Below are positions 7,154 through 14,780 of a stretch of 19,658 bases of DNA, piece by piece. Made by a program: the position numbers and the translations under genes. Position 1 is the stretch's first letter. Every line of letters starts with the position of its first letter. Origin of the DNA: Clostridiales bacterium (GTDB lineage: Bacteria; Bacillota; Clostridia; Lachnospirales; WQUN01). The notes under the pieces are model-generated. The model made no database searches, was not told the origin of the DNA, and was given only the letters and a program-made list of their open reading frames with translations. Location of the stretch: assembly GCA_031269415.1 (NCBI GenBank), contig JAISZF010000294.1:1-19658 (forward strand), read 5' to 3'.

Positions 7154-8125
7154 ATGATGACAAAAAAGAATACTCCGTATATAATAGTTATCGGCGTTTT
7201 ATTGATAGGGATTCTGGTGTTCGGCTTCGCTTTCTTCCGCGATACGGAAGCGCGGGATAACACGCATGTTAACGCGCGTGTCTACTACCGCACGGACGGA
7301 GACACTGTGGATTATGAGGAATATCCCGTCCAGATTCAAGAAAATGAAAAGATGGCGAGTAATGTCTTTGCCAAATTCACGGAAAGCACCCCCAAGAATC
7401 CCAGCCTGCGTAAAACCATGCCTGAGGATCTATCCATTATAGAGCCGTTGATAATCCGATTGGTACCCGAACGGTCGGACTATATCTTTGTGGTTAATTT
7501 CTCTAAAGAGTATTACAATATGACTCCGATCGATGAAATGTTCTTTCGCGCGGCCCTTGTCTGGACAATGACGGATCTGGACTTTATAAATAACGTGGAG
7601 ATACAGGTGGAGGGCAAAGACCTGACGAATGTTCTGGGGACTGCCATGGGCTCGCTGAACCGTATAAATATAGATATACACCCGTTAATCTCGCCCAATA
7701 AAACCGTAAGCAGGGTCGTGAAACTGTATTTCACTGATGAAACCGGCACGAAACTGCTGCCCGAAGAACGGACGATAGACGTTAACCCGGATCTGCCCCT
7801 AGGGCAGTTCATTATGGCTCAACTTATTCTGGGTCCCCGTCAGGAAGGGCATTTCCCGACCGTTTCACCCGATGTGACCATCCGCGACATGCAGTATCAG
7901 GAGGGCATCTGCTTTGTCAACCTCAGCGCGGATTTCCTCAGCAAAAGACCCGCTTCGCCAGCTACCGATGAAGTGACGGTTTACTCCATAGTGAATTCGC
8001 TGGTGGAAGTGACGCAGGTGAAAAAGGTGCAGTTTCTTATTGAATCAGCCATTGTGACGCAGTTGAAGGGAGATATTGATTTAAGCAGGCAGTTTGAACG
8101 CAATGAAGAGATTATAGGGGGCTGA
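7154..8125 (+). CDS. Membrane-anchored protein with two GerMN domains
   Basis: The product of about 323 aa has an N-terminal transmembrane anchor (about residues 7-26, no lipobox cysteine) and two related extracytoplasmic domains, about 40-155 and 185-305, that match the GerMN fold (PF10646) found in spore germination protein GerM and in actinobacterial LpqB. Diagnostic features are LPLGQFIMAQLILGP and CFVNLSADFL in the second copy, with FFRAALVWTMTDLDFINNVEI in the first. The start is one of two adjacent ATGs (7154 or 7157) after a G-rich stretch beginning at the kinase stop; longer upstream versions of the frame would overlap the kinase. Position directly after an RR/HK pair resembles mtrA-mtrB-lpqB, so I infer a role in modulating the kinase or in envelope/spore physiology. 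It has no beta-propeller, unlike LpqB. Confidence 0.8.
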   Translation: MMTKKNTPYIIVIGVLLIGILVFGFAFFRDTEARDNTHVNARVYYRTDGDTVDYEEYPVQIQENEKMASNVFAKFTESTPKNPSLRKTMPEDLSIIEPLIIRLVPERSDYIFVVNFSKEYYNMTPIDEMFFRAALVWTMTDLDFINNVEIQVEGKDLTNVLGTAMGSLNRINIDIHPLISPNKTVSRVVKLYFTDETGTKLLPEERTIDVNPDLPLGQFIMAQLILGPRQEGHFPTVSPDVTIRDMQYQEGICFVNLSADFLSKRPASPATDEVTVYSIVNSLVEVTQVKKVQFLIESAIVTQLKGDIDLSRQFERNEEIIGG

Positions 8126-8129
8126 GGAT

Positions 8130-10463
8130 ATGAAACGCCCGATAGTATGGGCGATGGTATTTCTGTGCGCGGGTATCGCGGTCGGAATAGAGCCGGCTTC
8201 CGGTCGGTTTTTAATAATCTTGTTAACGGCGGCGGCGCTGACCGCGGCGGCGATAGGCTTTCTGAATCGTTGGCCGCCCGCCGCCGCGTTTTTTGTGTGT
8301 TTCGTCCTGGGGCTGCTGCGTGTTAATCAAAGCCTTGCCACGGATCCCGCGGTGGAGGAATGGGTTAGCGCCGCTGACAGCCTGCGCGCCGCGGGATATG
8401 TGCTGGAAACCGCGCAGACAAAAACCGAACGAACGCGTATAGTAATGGACGCGTATTTTGTTGAAAAGGACGGCGAGCGGCGGGATGTACGAACGCGTAT
8501 CCTTGCGGTTCTGCCGGAAGGACAGACGGCGGGGATTGGCGATGGGATTGTACTGCGCGGCGAGTTTTTAACATTGGATGAAGCGCGTAATCCCGGGGCG
8601 TTTAACGAGTTTCTGTATTATAAGGCCAGGAAGATTCACTACAAGTGTTTTCCTGAAATAGAAAAAATAACAGCCGGAGGCGCGCCGCTGAAACTGGCGC
8701 TTTCCGAATGGCGAAAGCGCCTGGCGGACGTTTACGCGTCCGCTCTGCCAAGCGAGGAGGCCGCTCTGGTCACTTCCGTAATCTTAGGAGATAAGTCGGG
8801 GCTGGAGGAAACCACGGAAGAATTGTACCGCGCTGCTGGGGTCTATCATTTGCTGTGCGTGTCTGGCTTGCATGTTTCAATAATAAGCCTGCTTATTTAC
8901 AAATTGCTTGGCCTGTTTTTGGATAAACGCCGGGCTGGCGTAATAAATCTGGCGATCCTTATCCTCTATTGCGTGTTTACCGGTTCCAGTATATCCACAG
9001 TCAGGGCGGTATTTATGGCCGGCGTTGTAATCATGGGCGGCCTGCTGTTCCGTGAGCGCGATCTGGCGTCGTCCGTCGGTTTCGCCGCTGTCTGCTTGCT
9101 GTTATACGAGCCGCTGTATATCTTTGACGCCGGGTTCCAGCTCTCTTTCTCCGCCGTATTCGGCATTGCCGCGCTGACCTCGCCGATTGAGCGCGCTCTG
9201 AGCCGTTTGGAGCGGATTCCCCGCCCGCTCCGCGCCGCCGCTTCGGCAAACCTAGCGGCTATTCTGGGAACCCTCCCATGCCTGCTGTATCATTTCTATA
9301 TCCTGACGCCCTACGCCTTTTTCGCGAACCTGATCATCCTGCCGACATCCTCAATTCTGGTGGGCATGGGCGCGCTCACGGGAGCGGTGGGGGTATTTTG
9401 GCCGGACGCGTCTGAATTTCTGGCGGGGACACTCTATCTGCTGCTGCGGTTTTACCGATCGGTATGCGAATTCTTCCGACAGATGCCCGCGGCTGAGATC
9501 CTGACCGGTTCCTGCGGCTTGTCTCTCGCCCTGCTTCTGGCCGCCGCCGCTCTGCTGTTCGCGTTTTGGTTCAGCGGGAAACCCAATCAAATGAAAACGC
9601 GGCGGCGTTTGTTTGTCATGTCGCTGGCCGCTTGCGCGATCGCCGGCGTATACCGTTACCGCGGGCCGGGCTTTGAGATAACCATGCTGGACGTCGGTCA
9701 GGGCGACGCGTTCGTCATCCGGCAGGATCATTTAGTTTTTATATTGGACGGGGGAGGCCTGCCAAACGTTCAGGCCGGCGACAACACGGGAAACAGAGTG
9801 CTTGTGCCCTACCTTGATTATCTTGGGATTACACATATTGACGGCGTCTTTGTTTCGCATCCGGACAATGATCACGCGGCGGGCATACTGGAACTGCTGC
9901 CGAGAAAACAGATTGACCGCCTGTATTTCGCGAACGCGGTAGATCGGGGCAACGCGTTGTACAATGATTTAACCGGGGCTTGCGAAGCTAATCAAATACC
10001 TGTATCATATCTGTCGGAAGGTGATATGATAAGTATGGATGAAACGCGTATCAGTACGCTTTACCCGCCGTATGACGCCGCGGGATCCGGCAACGAGACG
10101 TCACTGGTTCTGCAGTTCTTTTATGATCGCGCCGCGATCCTGTTTACCGGCGATATAGACAGCGCTATTGAAAAGAGTCTGACTTTTGCTGCGCCGACTG
10201 TCTTAAAACTATCGCATCACGGCTCCAAATACTCGAACGACGAGGAGTTTCTGCGCAGGGCGGCGCCCGCGTTCGCCATAGTCAGCGCGGGGAGGCGGAA
10301 CACGTACGGGCTGCCCGCGCCCGAAACGCTGGAGTGTTTGCGTCGTTTGGGCATACCGCTGTATAATACCGCCGAGAGGGGCGCGGTTATACTTACATAT
10401 CAGAACGGCGGTTTTACCGTGGAAACCATGATTAATGAGGAGTCCGATAATGAAAGAACTTAA
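8130..10463 (+). CDS. comEC: DNA uptake channel ComEC/Rec2
   Basis: ComEC forms the membrane channel that carries single-stranded DNA into the cell during transformation. The 777-aa protein has the full three-part layout: an N-terminal helical/OB-like region (DUF4131, about 1-190), a central multi-span competence domain (about 200-500, with YHLLCVSGLHVSI and FDAGFQLSFSAVFGI), and a C-terminal metallo-beta-lactamase-like domain starting MLDVGQGDAF at 519. Metal-site motifs are intact: HPDNDH at 577-582, a TGDID aspartate at 675 and the SHHGS histidines at 696-697, supporting a functional nuclease domain. It starts 4 nt after the GerMN stop with a GAGGAT ribosome site and overlaps holA by 14 nt. 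comEC-holA adjacency is common in Firmicutes. Confidence 0.95.
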   Translation: MKRPIVWAMVFLCAGIAVGIEPASGRFLIILLTAAALTAAAIGFLNRWPPAAAFFVCFVLGLLRVNQSLATDPAVEEWVSAADSLRAAGYVLETAQTKTERTRIVMDAYFVEKDGERRDVRTRILAVLPEGQTAGIGDGIVLRGEFLTLDEARNPGAFNEFLYYKARKIHYKCFPEIEKITAGGAPLKLALSEWRKRLADVYASALPSEEAALVTSVILGDKSGLEETTEELYRAAGVYHLLCVSGLHVSIISLLIYKLLGLFLDKRRAGVINLAILILYCVFTGSSISTVRAVFMAGVVIMGGLLFRERDLASSVGFAAVCLLLYEPLYIFDAGFQLSFSAVFGIAALTSPIERALSRLERIPRPLRAAASANLAAILGTLPCLLYHFYILTPYAFFANLIILPTSSILVGMGALTGAVGVFWPDASEFLAGTLYLLLRFYRSVCEFFRQMPAAEILTGSCGLSLALLLAAAALLFAFWFSGKPNQMKTRRRLFVMSLAACAIAGVYRYRGPGFEITMLDVGQGDAFVIRQDHLVFILDGGGLPNVQAGDNTGNRVLVPYLDYLGITHIDGVFVSHPDNDHAAGILELLPRKQIDRLYFANAVDRGNALYNDLTGACEANQIPVSYLSEGDMISMDETRISTLYPPYDAAGSGNETSLVLQFFYDRAAILFTGDIDSAIEKSLTFAAPTVLKLSHHGSKYSNDEEFLRRAAPAFAIVSAGRRNTYGLPAPETLECLRRLGIPLYNTAERGAVILTYQNGGFTVETMINEESDNERT

Positions 10464-11442
10464 GGCTGACATTAAGAGCAAGACGTTTAAACGCGTTTAT
10501 CTGCTGTACGGAGCGGAGAAATATCTGATTCGCTATTATGAAAACCTGTTAAAGGAAACACTCCTGCCGCCCGGCGCTGATATTATGAATCTGGATATCT
10601 TTGACGGTAAAGCGGTATCCCCGGATCGTATACGCGACGCGGTTCAGACCGCCCCGTTTCTGAACGAATACCGCCTTGTTCTGGCGCGCGACACAAAACT
10701 GTTCGTTTCCGGGCGCAAAGCGGATTCCGAGAAAACAGTCGATATACTGGGAAATATACCGGAAAGCACAGTGTTGGTGTTTGTCGAGGACGAGGCGGAT
10801 AAACGGCTCCGGTTGTTTAAAAGGGCGGGAGAAGCCGGGCGTATTGTGGAATTCAAGACGCCGACGGATAAAGAGCTTTCGGAATGGGTTGTAAACATGG
10901 TAAAAAAACGCGGCGGAACTATCGCGAGGGACGCGGTTGCCGTACTGTTGCGCACCGCAGCCCATAATATGGAAGCGCTGTCCACTGAGATAGCGAAATT
11001 GACGGGATATGTGGGAGCGGGCAGGGAAATAAAGGCGTCCGACATAGAAAGCGTCTGTACCCCCGCGCTGGAGACACAAATATTTGATTTGGTGGGGGCG
11101 GTCGGGAATAAAAAACCGGAGCGCGCTTTGGATATATTCAGCAACATGCTTTTAATGAAGGAACAACCTCTGGTCGTTCTGACCATGATAGCCCGGCAGT
11201 TCCGGATTGTGCTTCAAAGTAAGGCGCTGGCGGAAAAGGGCCGCTCTAATAACGATATCGCCAATTTCTTGTCTATACGCGGGTTTGTCGTCACCGAATG
11301 CCTGCGTCAGGGGCGCGGATTCAAAACTGACGACCTGATCTCCGCCTTAAAGGACTGCCTGGAGGCGGACATGAATATCAAAAGCGGCCGTATTTCGGAC
11401 AAATTGGCGGTTGAAACCCTTATTGTAAAATACGCGTCATAA
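10450..11442 (+). CDS. holA: DNA polymerase III subunit delta
   Basis: HolA is the delta subunit of the clamp loader that opens the beta sliding clamp during replication. The 330-aa product has the family N-terminus (YLLYGAEKYLIRYYENLLK), a central region with SEWVVNMVKKRGGTIARDAV, and the C-terminal helical collar segment EQPLVVLTMIARQFRIVLQS followed by RISDKLAVETLIV. Length matches the family. I chose ATG 10450 because AGGAG lies 7-8 nt upstream and the alignment begins there, although an in-frame ATG exists at 10435. The start lies inside the end of comEC, implying coupled translation. The gene often followed by rpsT (S20); here a separate promoter and an unrelated gene follow, and no terminator hairpin is visible after the stop. 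Confidence 0.93.
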   Translation: MKELKADIKSKTFKRVYLLYGAEKYLIRYYENLLKETLLPPGADIMNLDIFDGKAVSPDRIRDAVQTAPFLNEYRLVLARDTKLFVSGRKADSEKTVDILGNIPESTVLVFVEDEADKRLRLFKRAGEAGRIVEFKTPTDKELSEWVVNMVKKRGGTIARDAVAVLLRTAAHNMEALSTEIAKLTGYVGAGREIKASDIESVCTPALETQIFDLVGAVGNKKPERALDIFSNMLLMKEQPLVVLTMIARQFRIVLQSKALAEKGRSNNDIANFLSIRGFVVTECLRQGRGFKTDDLISALKDCLEADMNIKSGRISDKLAVETLIVKYAS

Positions 11443-11455
11443 CGGCCGCCAAAAA

Positions 11456-11484
11456 TTGCAAATACGCAAAACCCATGTTATAAT
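11456..11484 (+). promoter_or_regulatory. Strong sigma-A type promoter of the zinc-ribbon gene
   Basis: TTGCAA and a perfect TATAAT are spaced by exactly 17 nt in the 86-nt gap after holA. The predicted start near 11491 leaves a leader of about 38 nt before the TTG start codon at 11529. It probably drives the zinc-ribbon gene and the thioredoxin gene. Confidence 0.78.
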
Positions 11485-11528
11485 AACGCCTATGCAACAG
11501 CATGCGCACACACGCGGGAGGGAATTTG

Positions 11529-12809
11529 TTGATCTGCAAAAAGTGTAAAACAGCGGTTTCTGAAATCGATAAAAAGTGCCCTCATTGCGGCTCGCCGTTA
11601 AAGCTGTACTCCAACCACAAATTTTGGCTTGCCGCGCTTATTATTATACTCTTACTGATAATCTTCGCTATTTACGTCATGTATACACAGATGCGCGTGA
11701 ATCAGCCCAACGCACCGGAAGACCCGATTCAGACAAATCAGTCTGCGGAACCTCCGGACGGCGCGTCGCCCGGGCAGACCGTGGACGCTGAAAACAGCGG
11801 TATGGCTGCGCTGCCCGTGGTCAGCGCGGATCCGGGCAAAACTCAGGCGGAAATAGAGCAAATGGTAAAGAATCTGGCCGCGTCCGCCGAGAAATACCGC
11901 GCCGCGTACAGCGAAACCAATGAGTTTGTTTCCCGCAGCGGTTATTTGTATGACTATCCGGCCGATATGTACATCTCTGTCAAAGATCTTACTGATGTGG
12001 AGGGTTTTAATTCCGCTTACGCCGATGAGGAAGCCATGATCCTGTATGTTAAGGCGGGCGATATGCCCCAAGAGATTACCTCGGGTATGGACGCCGATAA
12101 ATTGACAGTTTTTGCCGCTTATCCCTCCGAAGAAGACTTCATCGCGTCGAATGGAAGCTCCGCGGTCATAGTGGAAGGAAGTGTTATACAGGATCTTTTG
12201 AACCGTTACAGCGCCGATCACGGTCAGATTATCCGAGTTTCCTCACAGTCGGAAACATTCGCGGCTGTAATGAGGGCGCTGGGCGATATCCCGGCCTTGG
12301 ACGGCTCGGTGGACGTGAGATATATGTCGGAGGATGAAAAATATATCTCCGCGGTCGTTTCCCCGCACAGCGATTACAACCGTATAATGGAATTCGTGCT
12401 GCTGAAGACGGACGGCGAATGTGAATTGTTAATCGAGCAAATAGAGACAGAGTGGCAGAAATTTGTCGCGATAAACACTGACGCGCCGGATTTAAACCTG
12501 GAACTCATACCGGCTTATAATCTTTGGCGCGATATGAAGGATCTCAAAACGGATTTTACAGCCCTGCTGGATTCCATGGTCACTTCAGGCATAATCGCGC
12601 AAGACGAGGGGGAACCGGTATTTATATCGGGAAACGGGGAATTCGTGTTTATGGAATTCGAGGACGGTATGCGTATGCTGGCACACTTCGACGATACCCA
12701 TAACGAGTGGAAGGTCTATCAGGTGCTGCAATATGACGACGCTGTGGCGCGTATGAAAGAGCTTGCCAAGTTTAATCCGCCGCCGTATTTTTTGATAAAG
12801 CAAGCCTGA
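11529..12809 (+). CDS. Zinc-ribbon single-pass membrane protein of unknown function
   Basis: I do not recognise a specific family beyond the N-terminus. The predicted 426-aa protein starts with a zinc ribbon of four cysteines (C3xxC6 and C17xxC20), followed by one transmembrane helix (about 31-52) and a long extracytoplasmic part of about 370 residues. That part begins with a low-complexity Asn/Pro/Gly linker, then a helical stretch (QAEIEQMVKNLAASAEKY) and mixed alpha/beta sequence without a recognised motif. I favour TTG at 11529 because GGGAGG ends 7 nt upstream; an ATG at 11502 gives nine more residues but no ribosome site. Zinc ribbon-TM-ectodomain proteins are frequent in Clostridia and mostly uncharacterised. 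It has its own strong promoter and lies 46 nt before trxA with no terminator between, so the two may be co-transcribed. Confidence 0.75.
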   Translation: MICKKCKTAVSEIDKKCPHCGSPLKLYSNHKFWLAALIIILLLIIFAIYVMYTQMRVNQPNAPEDPIQTNQSAEPPDGASPGQTVDAENSGMAALPVVSADPGKTQAEIEQMVKNLAASAEKYRAAYSETNEFVSRSGYLYDYPADMYISVKDLTDVEGFNSAYADEEAMILYVKAGDMPQEITSGMDADKLTVFAAYPSEEDFIASNGSSAVIVEGSVIQDLLNRYSADHGQIIRVSSQSETFAAVMRALGDIPALDGSVDVRYMSEDEKYISAVVSPHSDYNRIMEFVLLKTDGECELLIEQIETEWQKFVAINTDAPDLNLELIPAYNLWRDMKDLKTDFTALLDSMVTSGIIAQDEGEPVFISGNGEFVFMEFEDGMRMLAHFDDTHNEWKVYQVLQYDDAVARMKELAKFNPPPYFLIKQA

Positions 12810-12855
12810 AAAAGGCAGAATAATAATGACATTACTTTATAAGGAGAATGATTAT

Positions 12856-13167
12856 ATGAGCATTGAATTACTGAATAAGGAAACCTTTAGTAAAGCCGTT
12901 TCCGACACTACAACCCCGGTTATAGTGGATTTTTACGCCGACTGGTGCCAGCCATGCAAGCGCATTTCACCGCTTTTGCAGGAGATCGCGGACGAAAACC
13001 AGGGCAAACTGAACGTATACAAAATTAATGTGGACCAGGAACCGGAAATAGCCATGGAATTCAATGTAACAGGTATTCCGAATATCGTTTCTTTCAAAGA
13101 CGGAAAAATGTATAAACGGGTAGTAGGCACGGCGCCTAAGGAGGAATTACTGGATTTGATTCAATAA
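12856..13167 (+). CDS. trxA: Thioredoxin with variant CQPC active site
   Basis: This small redox protein reduces protein disulfides. The 103-aa product has the full thioredoxin fold signatures: PVIVDFYADWCQPCKRISP around the active site, the cis-proline motif TGIPNIVSF and the C-terminal GTAPKEELLDLI helix. The active site reads WCQPC where canonical thioredoxins have WCGPC, which should shift the redox potential. I chose ATG 12856 because AAGGAG lies 9 nt upstream and the family begins there; the frame stays open 10 codons further up. It precedes the perR-like/rubrerythrin operon and follows a zinc-ribbon membrane gene. No thioredoxin reductase is in the window, so its electron donor is unknown. 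Confidence 0.9.
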   Translation: MSIELLNKETFSKAVSDTTTPVIVDFYADWCQPCKRISPLLQEIADENQGKLNVYKINVDQEPEIAMEFNVTGIPNIVSFKDGKMYKRVVGTAPKEELLDLIQ

Positions 13168-13194
13168 AGATCCACGCAATTCGTAAAAATACAA

Positions 13195-13223
13195 TTGACA
13201 TAAACAGCCGGATATGAGATAAT
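13195..13223 (+). promoter_or_regulatory. Near-consensus promoter of the perR-rubrerythrin operon
   Basis: A perfect TTGACA is followed after 17 nt by GATAAT, the best promoter match in the window. It overlaps at its last base the palindromic operator that begins at 13222, so repressor binding would block polymerase. Confidence 0.85.
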
Positions 13224-13238
13224 GATAATGGTTATCAT
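13222..13238 (+). promoter_or_regulatory. Fur/PerR-type operator (7-3-7 palindrome)
   Basis: ATGATAA-TGG-TTATCAT is a perfect inverted repeat. Its inner 15 bases (TGATAATGGTTATCA) differ by one position from the Bacillus Fur box TGATAATnATTATCA and by three from the PerR box TTATAATnATTATAA. It starts at the end of the -10 element of the promoter for a Fur-superfamily gene, which indicates autoregulation. Which metalloregulator binds is not settled by the sequence. Confidence 0.8.
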
Positions 13239-13293
13239 ATTCTTTACAAATGCTGGGCTGTTAAGGAATTGACTGTAAAAGATGTGATTGATA

Positions 13294-13677
13294 ATGCTAA
13301 AATACTCAAAACAGCGTGAACTCATAGAGCAAGCCGTTGTGTCCGGCAGGGCTCACCCGTCCGCCAGCGAGGTTTACAATTCGCTGCGCCCCCTTTGCCC
13401 GAATCTGAGTTTGGGTACGGTTTACCGTAATTTGACTTTACTGTCGGAGAAAGGTGTAATTCAGAAGCTGCATATGCCAGACGGCAGCGATCGTTTCGAC
13501 GGCTCGACGCATAATCACGCGCACGCCTTATGCGTAAGCTGCGGGAAGGTACAGGATGTCGGCGCGTTATTCGAGCCGGAGTTGGCTGAGACGGGCTTTG
13601 TTATGACGGGCAGCCAACTGGTTATCACGGGGTTTTGTGAGTCATGCGCGGAAAGGGAGAAGATTGAAAATGCCTGA
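13294..13677 (+). CDS. perR: Fur-superfamily peroxide sensor, PerR-like
   Basis: The 127-aa regulator has the winged-helix recognition segment (LSLGTVYRNLTLLSEKGV), and two structural zinc CxxC motifs (C80-C83 and CESC near the C-terminus). The five ligands of the PerR regulatory metal site are all present by alignment with Bacillus PerR: H21 (HPS, as H37), D69 (DRFD, as D85), H75 and H77 (as H91, H93) and D88 (as D104). Fur proteins usually have glutamate at the last site, so aspartate favours a hydrogen-peroxide sensor. The rubrerythrin gene follows in an 8-nt overlap, as in known PerR regulons of anaerobes. ATG 13294 is the likeliest start; TTG 13288 just upstream is possible, and the ribosome site is weak (GATGTGAT). 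Confidence 0.87.
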   Translation: MLKYSKQRELIEQAVVSGRAHPSASEVYNSLRPLCPNLSLGTVYRNLTLLSEKGVIQKLHMPDGSDRFDGSTHNHAHALCVSCGKVQDVGALFEPELAETGFVMTGSQLVITGFCESCAEREKIENA

Positions 13678-14212
13678 ATTGAAAGGTTCCAAGACGGAAC
13701 AAAATCTACAGGAAGCGTACGCCGGGGAGTCCATGGCCCGCGTCAAATACGGTTACTACGCTTCTCAGGCCAAGAAGGACGGATATGTGCAGATATCCAA
13801 TTATTTCAACATAACGTCTGACAATGAGAAGGAGCACGCCGAAATATGGTTTAAACTGCTGCACAACGGCGGTATGCCGGCGACGCCTGAAAATCTGAAG
13901 GACGGCGTGGCGGGCGAGCACTATGAGTGGTCTGATATGTACGCCCGTTTCGCCCGTGAAGCACGCGATGAGGGGTTTACCCAGATCGCGTTTCTGTTTG
14001 ACGGCGTGGCCGCGATAGAGAAGGAACATGAGGAGAGGTATCAGGCGCTCCTGAAAAATATTGAAAACGGAGAGGTATTCGCCCGCGAAGAGGAAACCGT
14101 TTGGATCTGCCTCAACTGCGGCCATATACACCGCGGCAAGACGCCGCCCGAGAAATGCCCCGTATGTTCGCACGCTAAAGCCTACTTTGCCCTTCAAGGC
14201 AAAGACTATTAA
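13670..14212 (+). CDS. rbr: Rubrerythrin (peroxide-scavenging diiron/rubredoxin protein)
   Basis: Rubrerythrin reduces hydrogen peroxide to water in the cytoplasm of anaerobes. The 180-aa product has the ferritin-like four-helix domain (about 1-140) with diiron ligands in EAYAGESMARVKY, NEKEHAEIWFKLL and AIEKEHEERYQALL, and a C-terminal rubredoxin-like iron centre with C147-C150 and C163-C166. All expected cysteines and ExxH motifs are present, so it should be active. The ATG lies inside the end of the perR-like gene, with GGGAGA 10 nt upstream. The downstream flavin reductase-like protein is a plausible electron source. Regulation by the upstream PerR-like sensor through the 13222 operator is inferred. 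Confidence 0.95.
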   Translation: MPELKGSKTEQNLQEAYAGESMARVKYGYYASQAKKDGYVQISNYFNITSDNEKEHAEIWFKLLHNGGMPATPENLKDGVAGEHYEWSDMYARFAREARDEGFTQIAFLFDGVAAIEKEHEERYQALLKNIENGEVFAREEETVWICLNCGHIHRGKTPPEKCPVCSHAKAYFALQGKDY

Positions 14213-14228
14213 ACAAGGCGGTTTCTAA

Positions 14229-14741
14229 ATGGATCTCACCGCTCTATTCAGTTTGAATTACGGCCTGTATGTTCTGTCAACCCGCGACACGGACGGTAAG
14301 TACGTTGGCTGCGTGATCAACGCGGCCATGCAGATTACGGCGGAGCCGCCTTCCATGGTGGTATCGTCTAATATCGATAACTACACGACATCCGCTATTC
14401 TGCGAAGCGGCATGTTCACCCTGTCGGTATTTTCGGAACAGGCAACGCTTAAAACGATTTCTATGTTTGGTTTTCGTTCTTGCAATGAGATAGATAAGTT
14501 TGAGGCAATGCCTTATATAGTCACGGAATCGGGGCTGCCGGTGCTGACGCGTGAGGTCTGCGCGTATGTGGAGTGCAAAGTGACGGGCACCGAGGACATA
14601 CACACGCATAAGCTCATAAAGGGCGATATAATCGACGCTCGGTATTTATCAAAGGATCCACCGATGACCTATAACTATTATCATAAAGTGGTTAAGGGTA
14701 AAACGCCTCAAAAAGCGGCGTCTTATCAAGCGAATCAATAA
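14229..14741 (+). CDS. Flavin reductase-like protein (rubredoxin-less high-molecular-weight rubredoxin type)
   Basis: The 170-aa protein belongs to the flavin reductase-like FMN-binding family (PF01613): LSTRDTDGKYVGCVINAAMQ at the start, PPSMVVSSNIDNYT, and SGMFTLSVFSEQA. It resembles the N-terminal flavin domain of clostridial high-molecular-weight rubredoxin (Hrb), which passes electrons from NADH-dependent enzymes to flavodiiron proteins or rubrerythrins. It even ends with the linker-like YNYYHKVVKGKTPQKAASY that in Hrb leads into the rubredoxin domain, but here the frame stops four residues later with no CxxCG motif. The downstream 40 bases are a terminator, so no rubredoxin piece follows. 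Start 14229 lies 16 nt after the rubrerythrin stop with a weak AAGGCGG site. Role as an electron donor to rubrerythrin is inferred from context. Confidence 0.83.
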   Translation: MDLTALFSLNYGLYVLSTRDTDGKYVGCVINAAMQITAEPPSMVVSSNIDNYTTSAILRSGMFTLSVFSEQATLKTISMFGFRSCNEIDKFEAMPYIVTESGLPVLTREVCAYVECKVTGTEDIHTHKLIKGDIIDARYLSKDPPMTYNYYHKVVKGKTPQKAASYQANQ

Positions 14742-14780
14742 AAAACCCCCGGAGCGCTGAATCCGCTCCGAGGGTTTTTT
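14741..14780 (+). terminator. Bidirectional Rho-independent terminator between the rubrerythrin and feo operons
   Basis: A long hairpin pairs CGGAGCG with CGCTCCG, and after one mismatch CCC with GGG, flanked by A and T runs that serve as a U tract on both strands. It starts at the stop codon of the plus-strand flavin reductase gene and runs into the stop of the minus-strand Cys-rich peptide gene, ending both operons. Confidence 0.9.
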
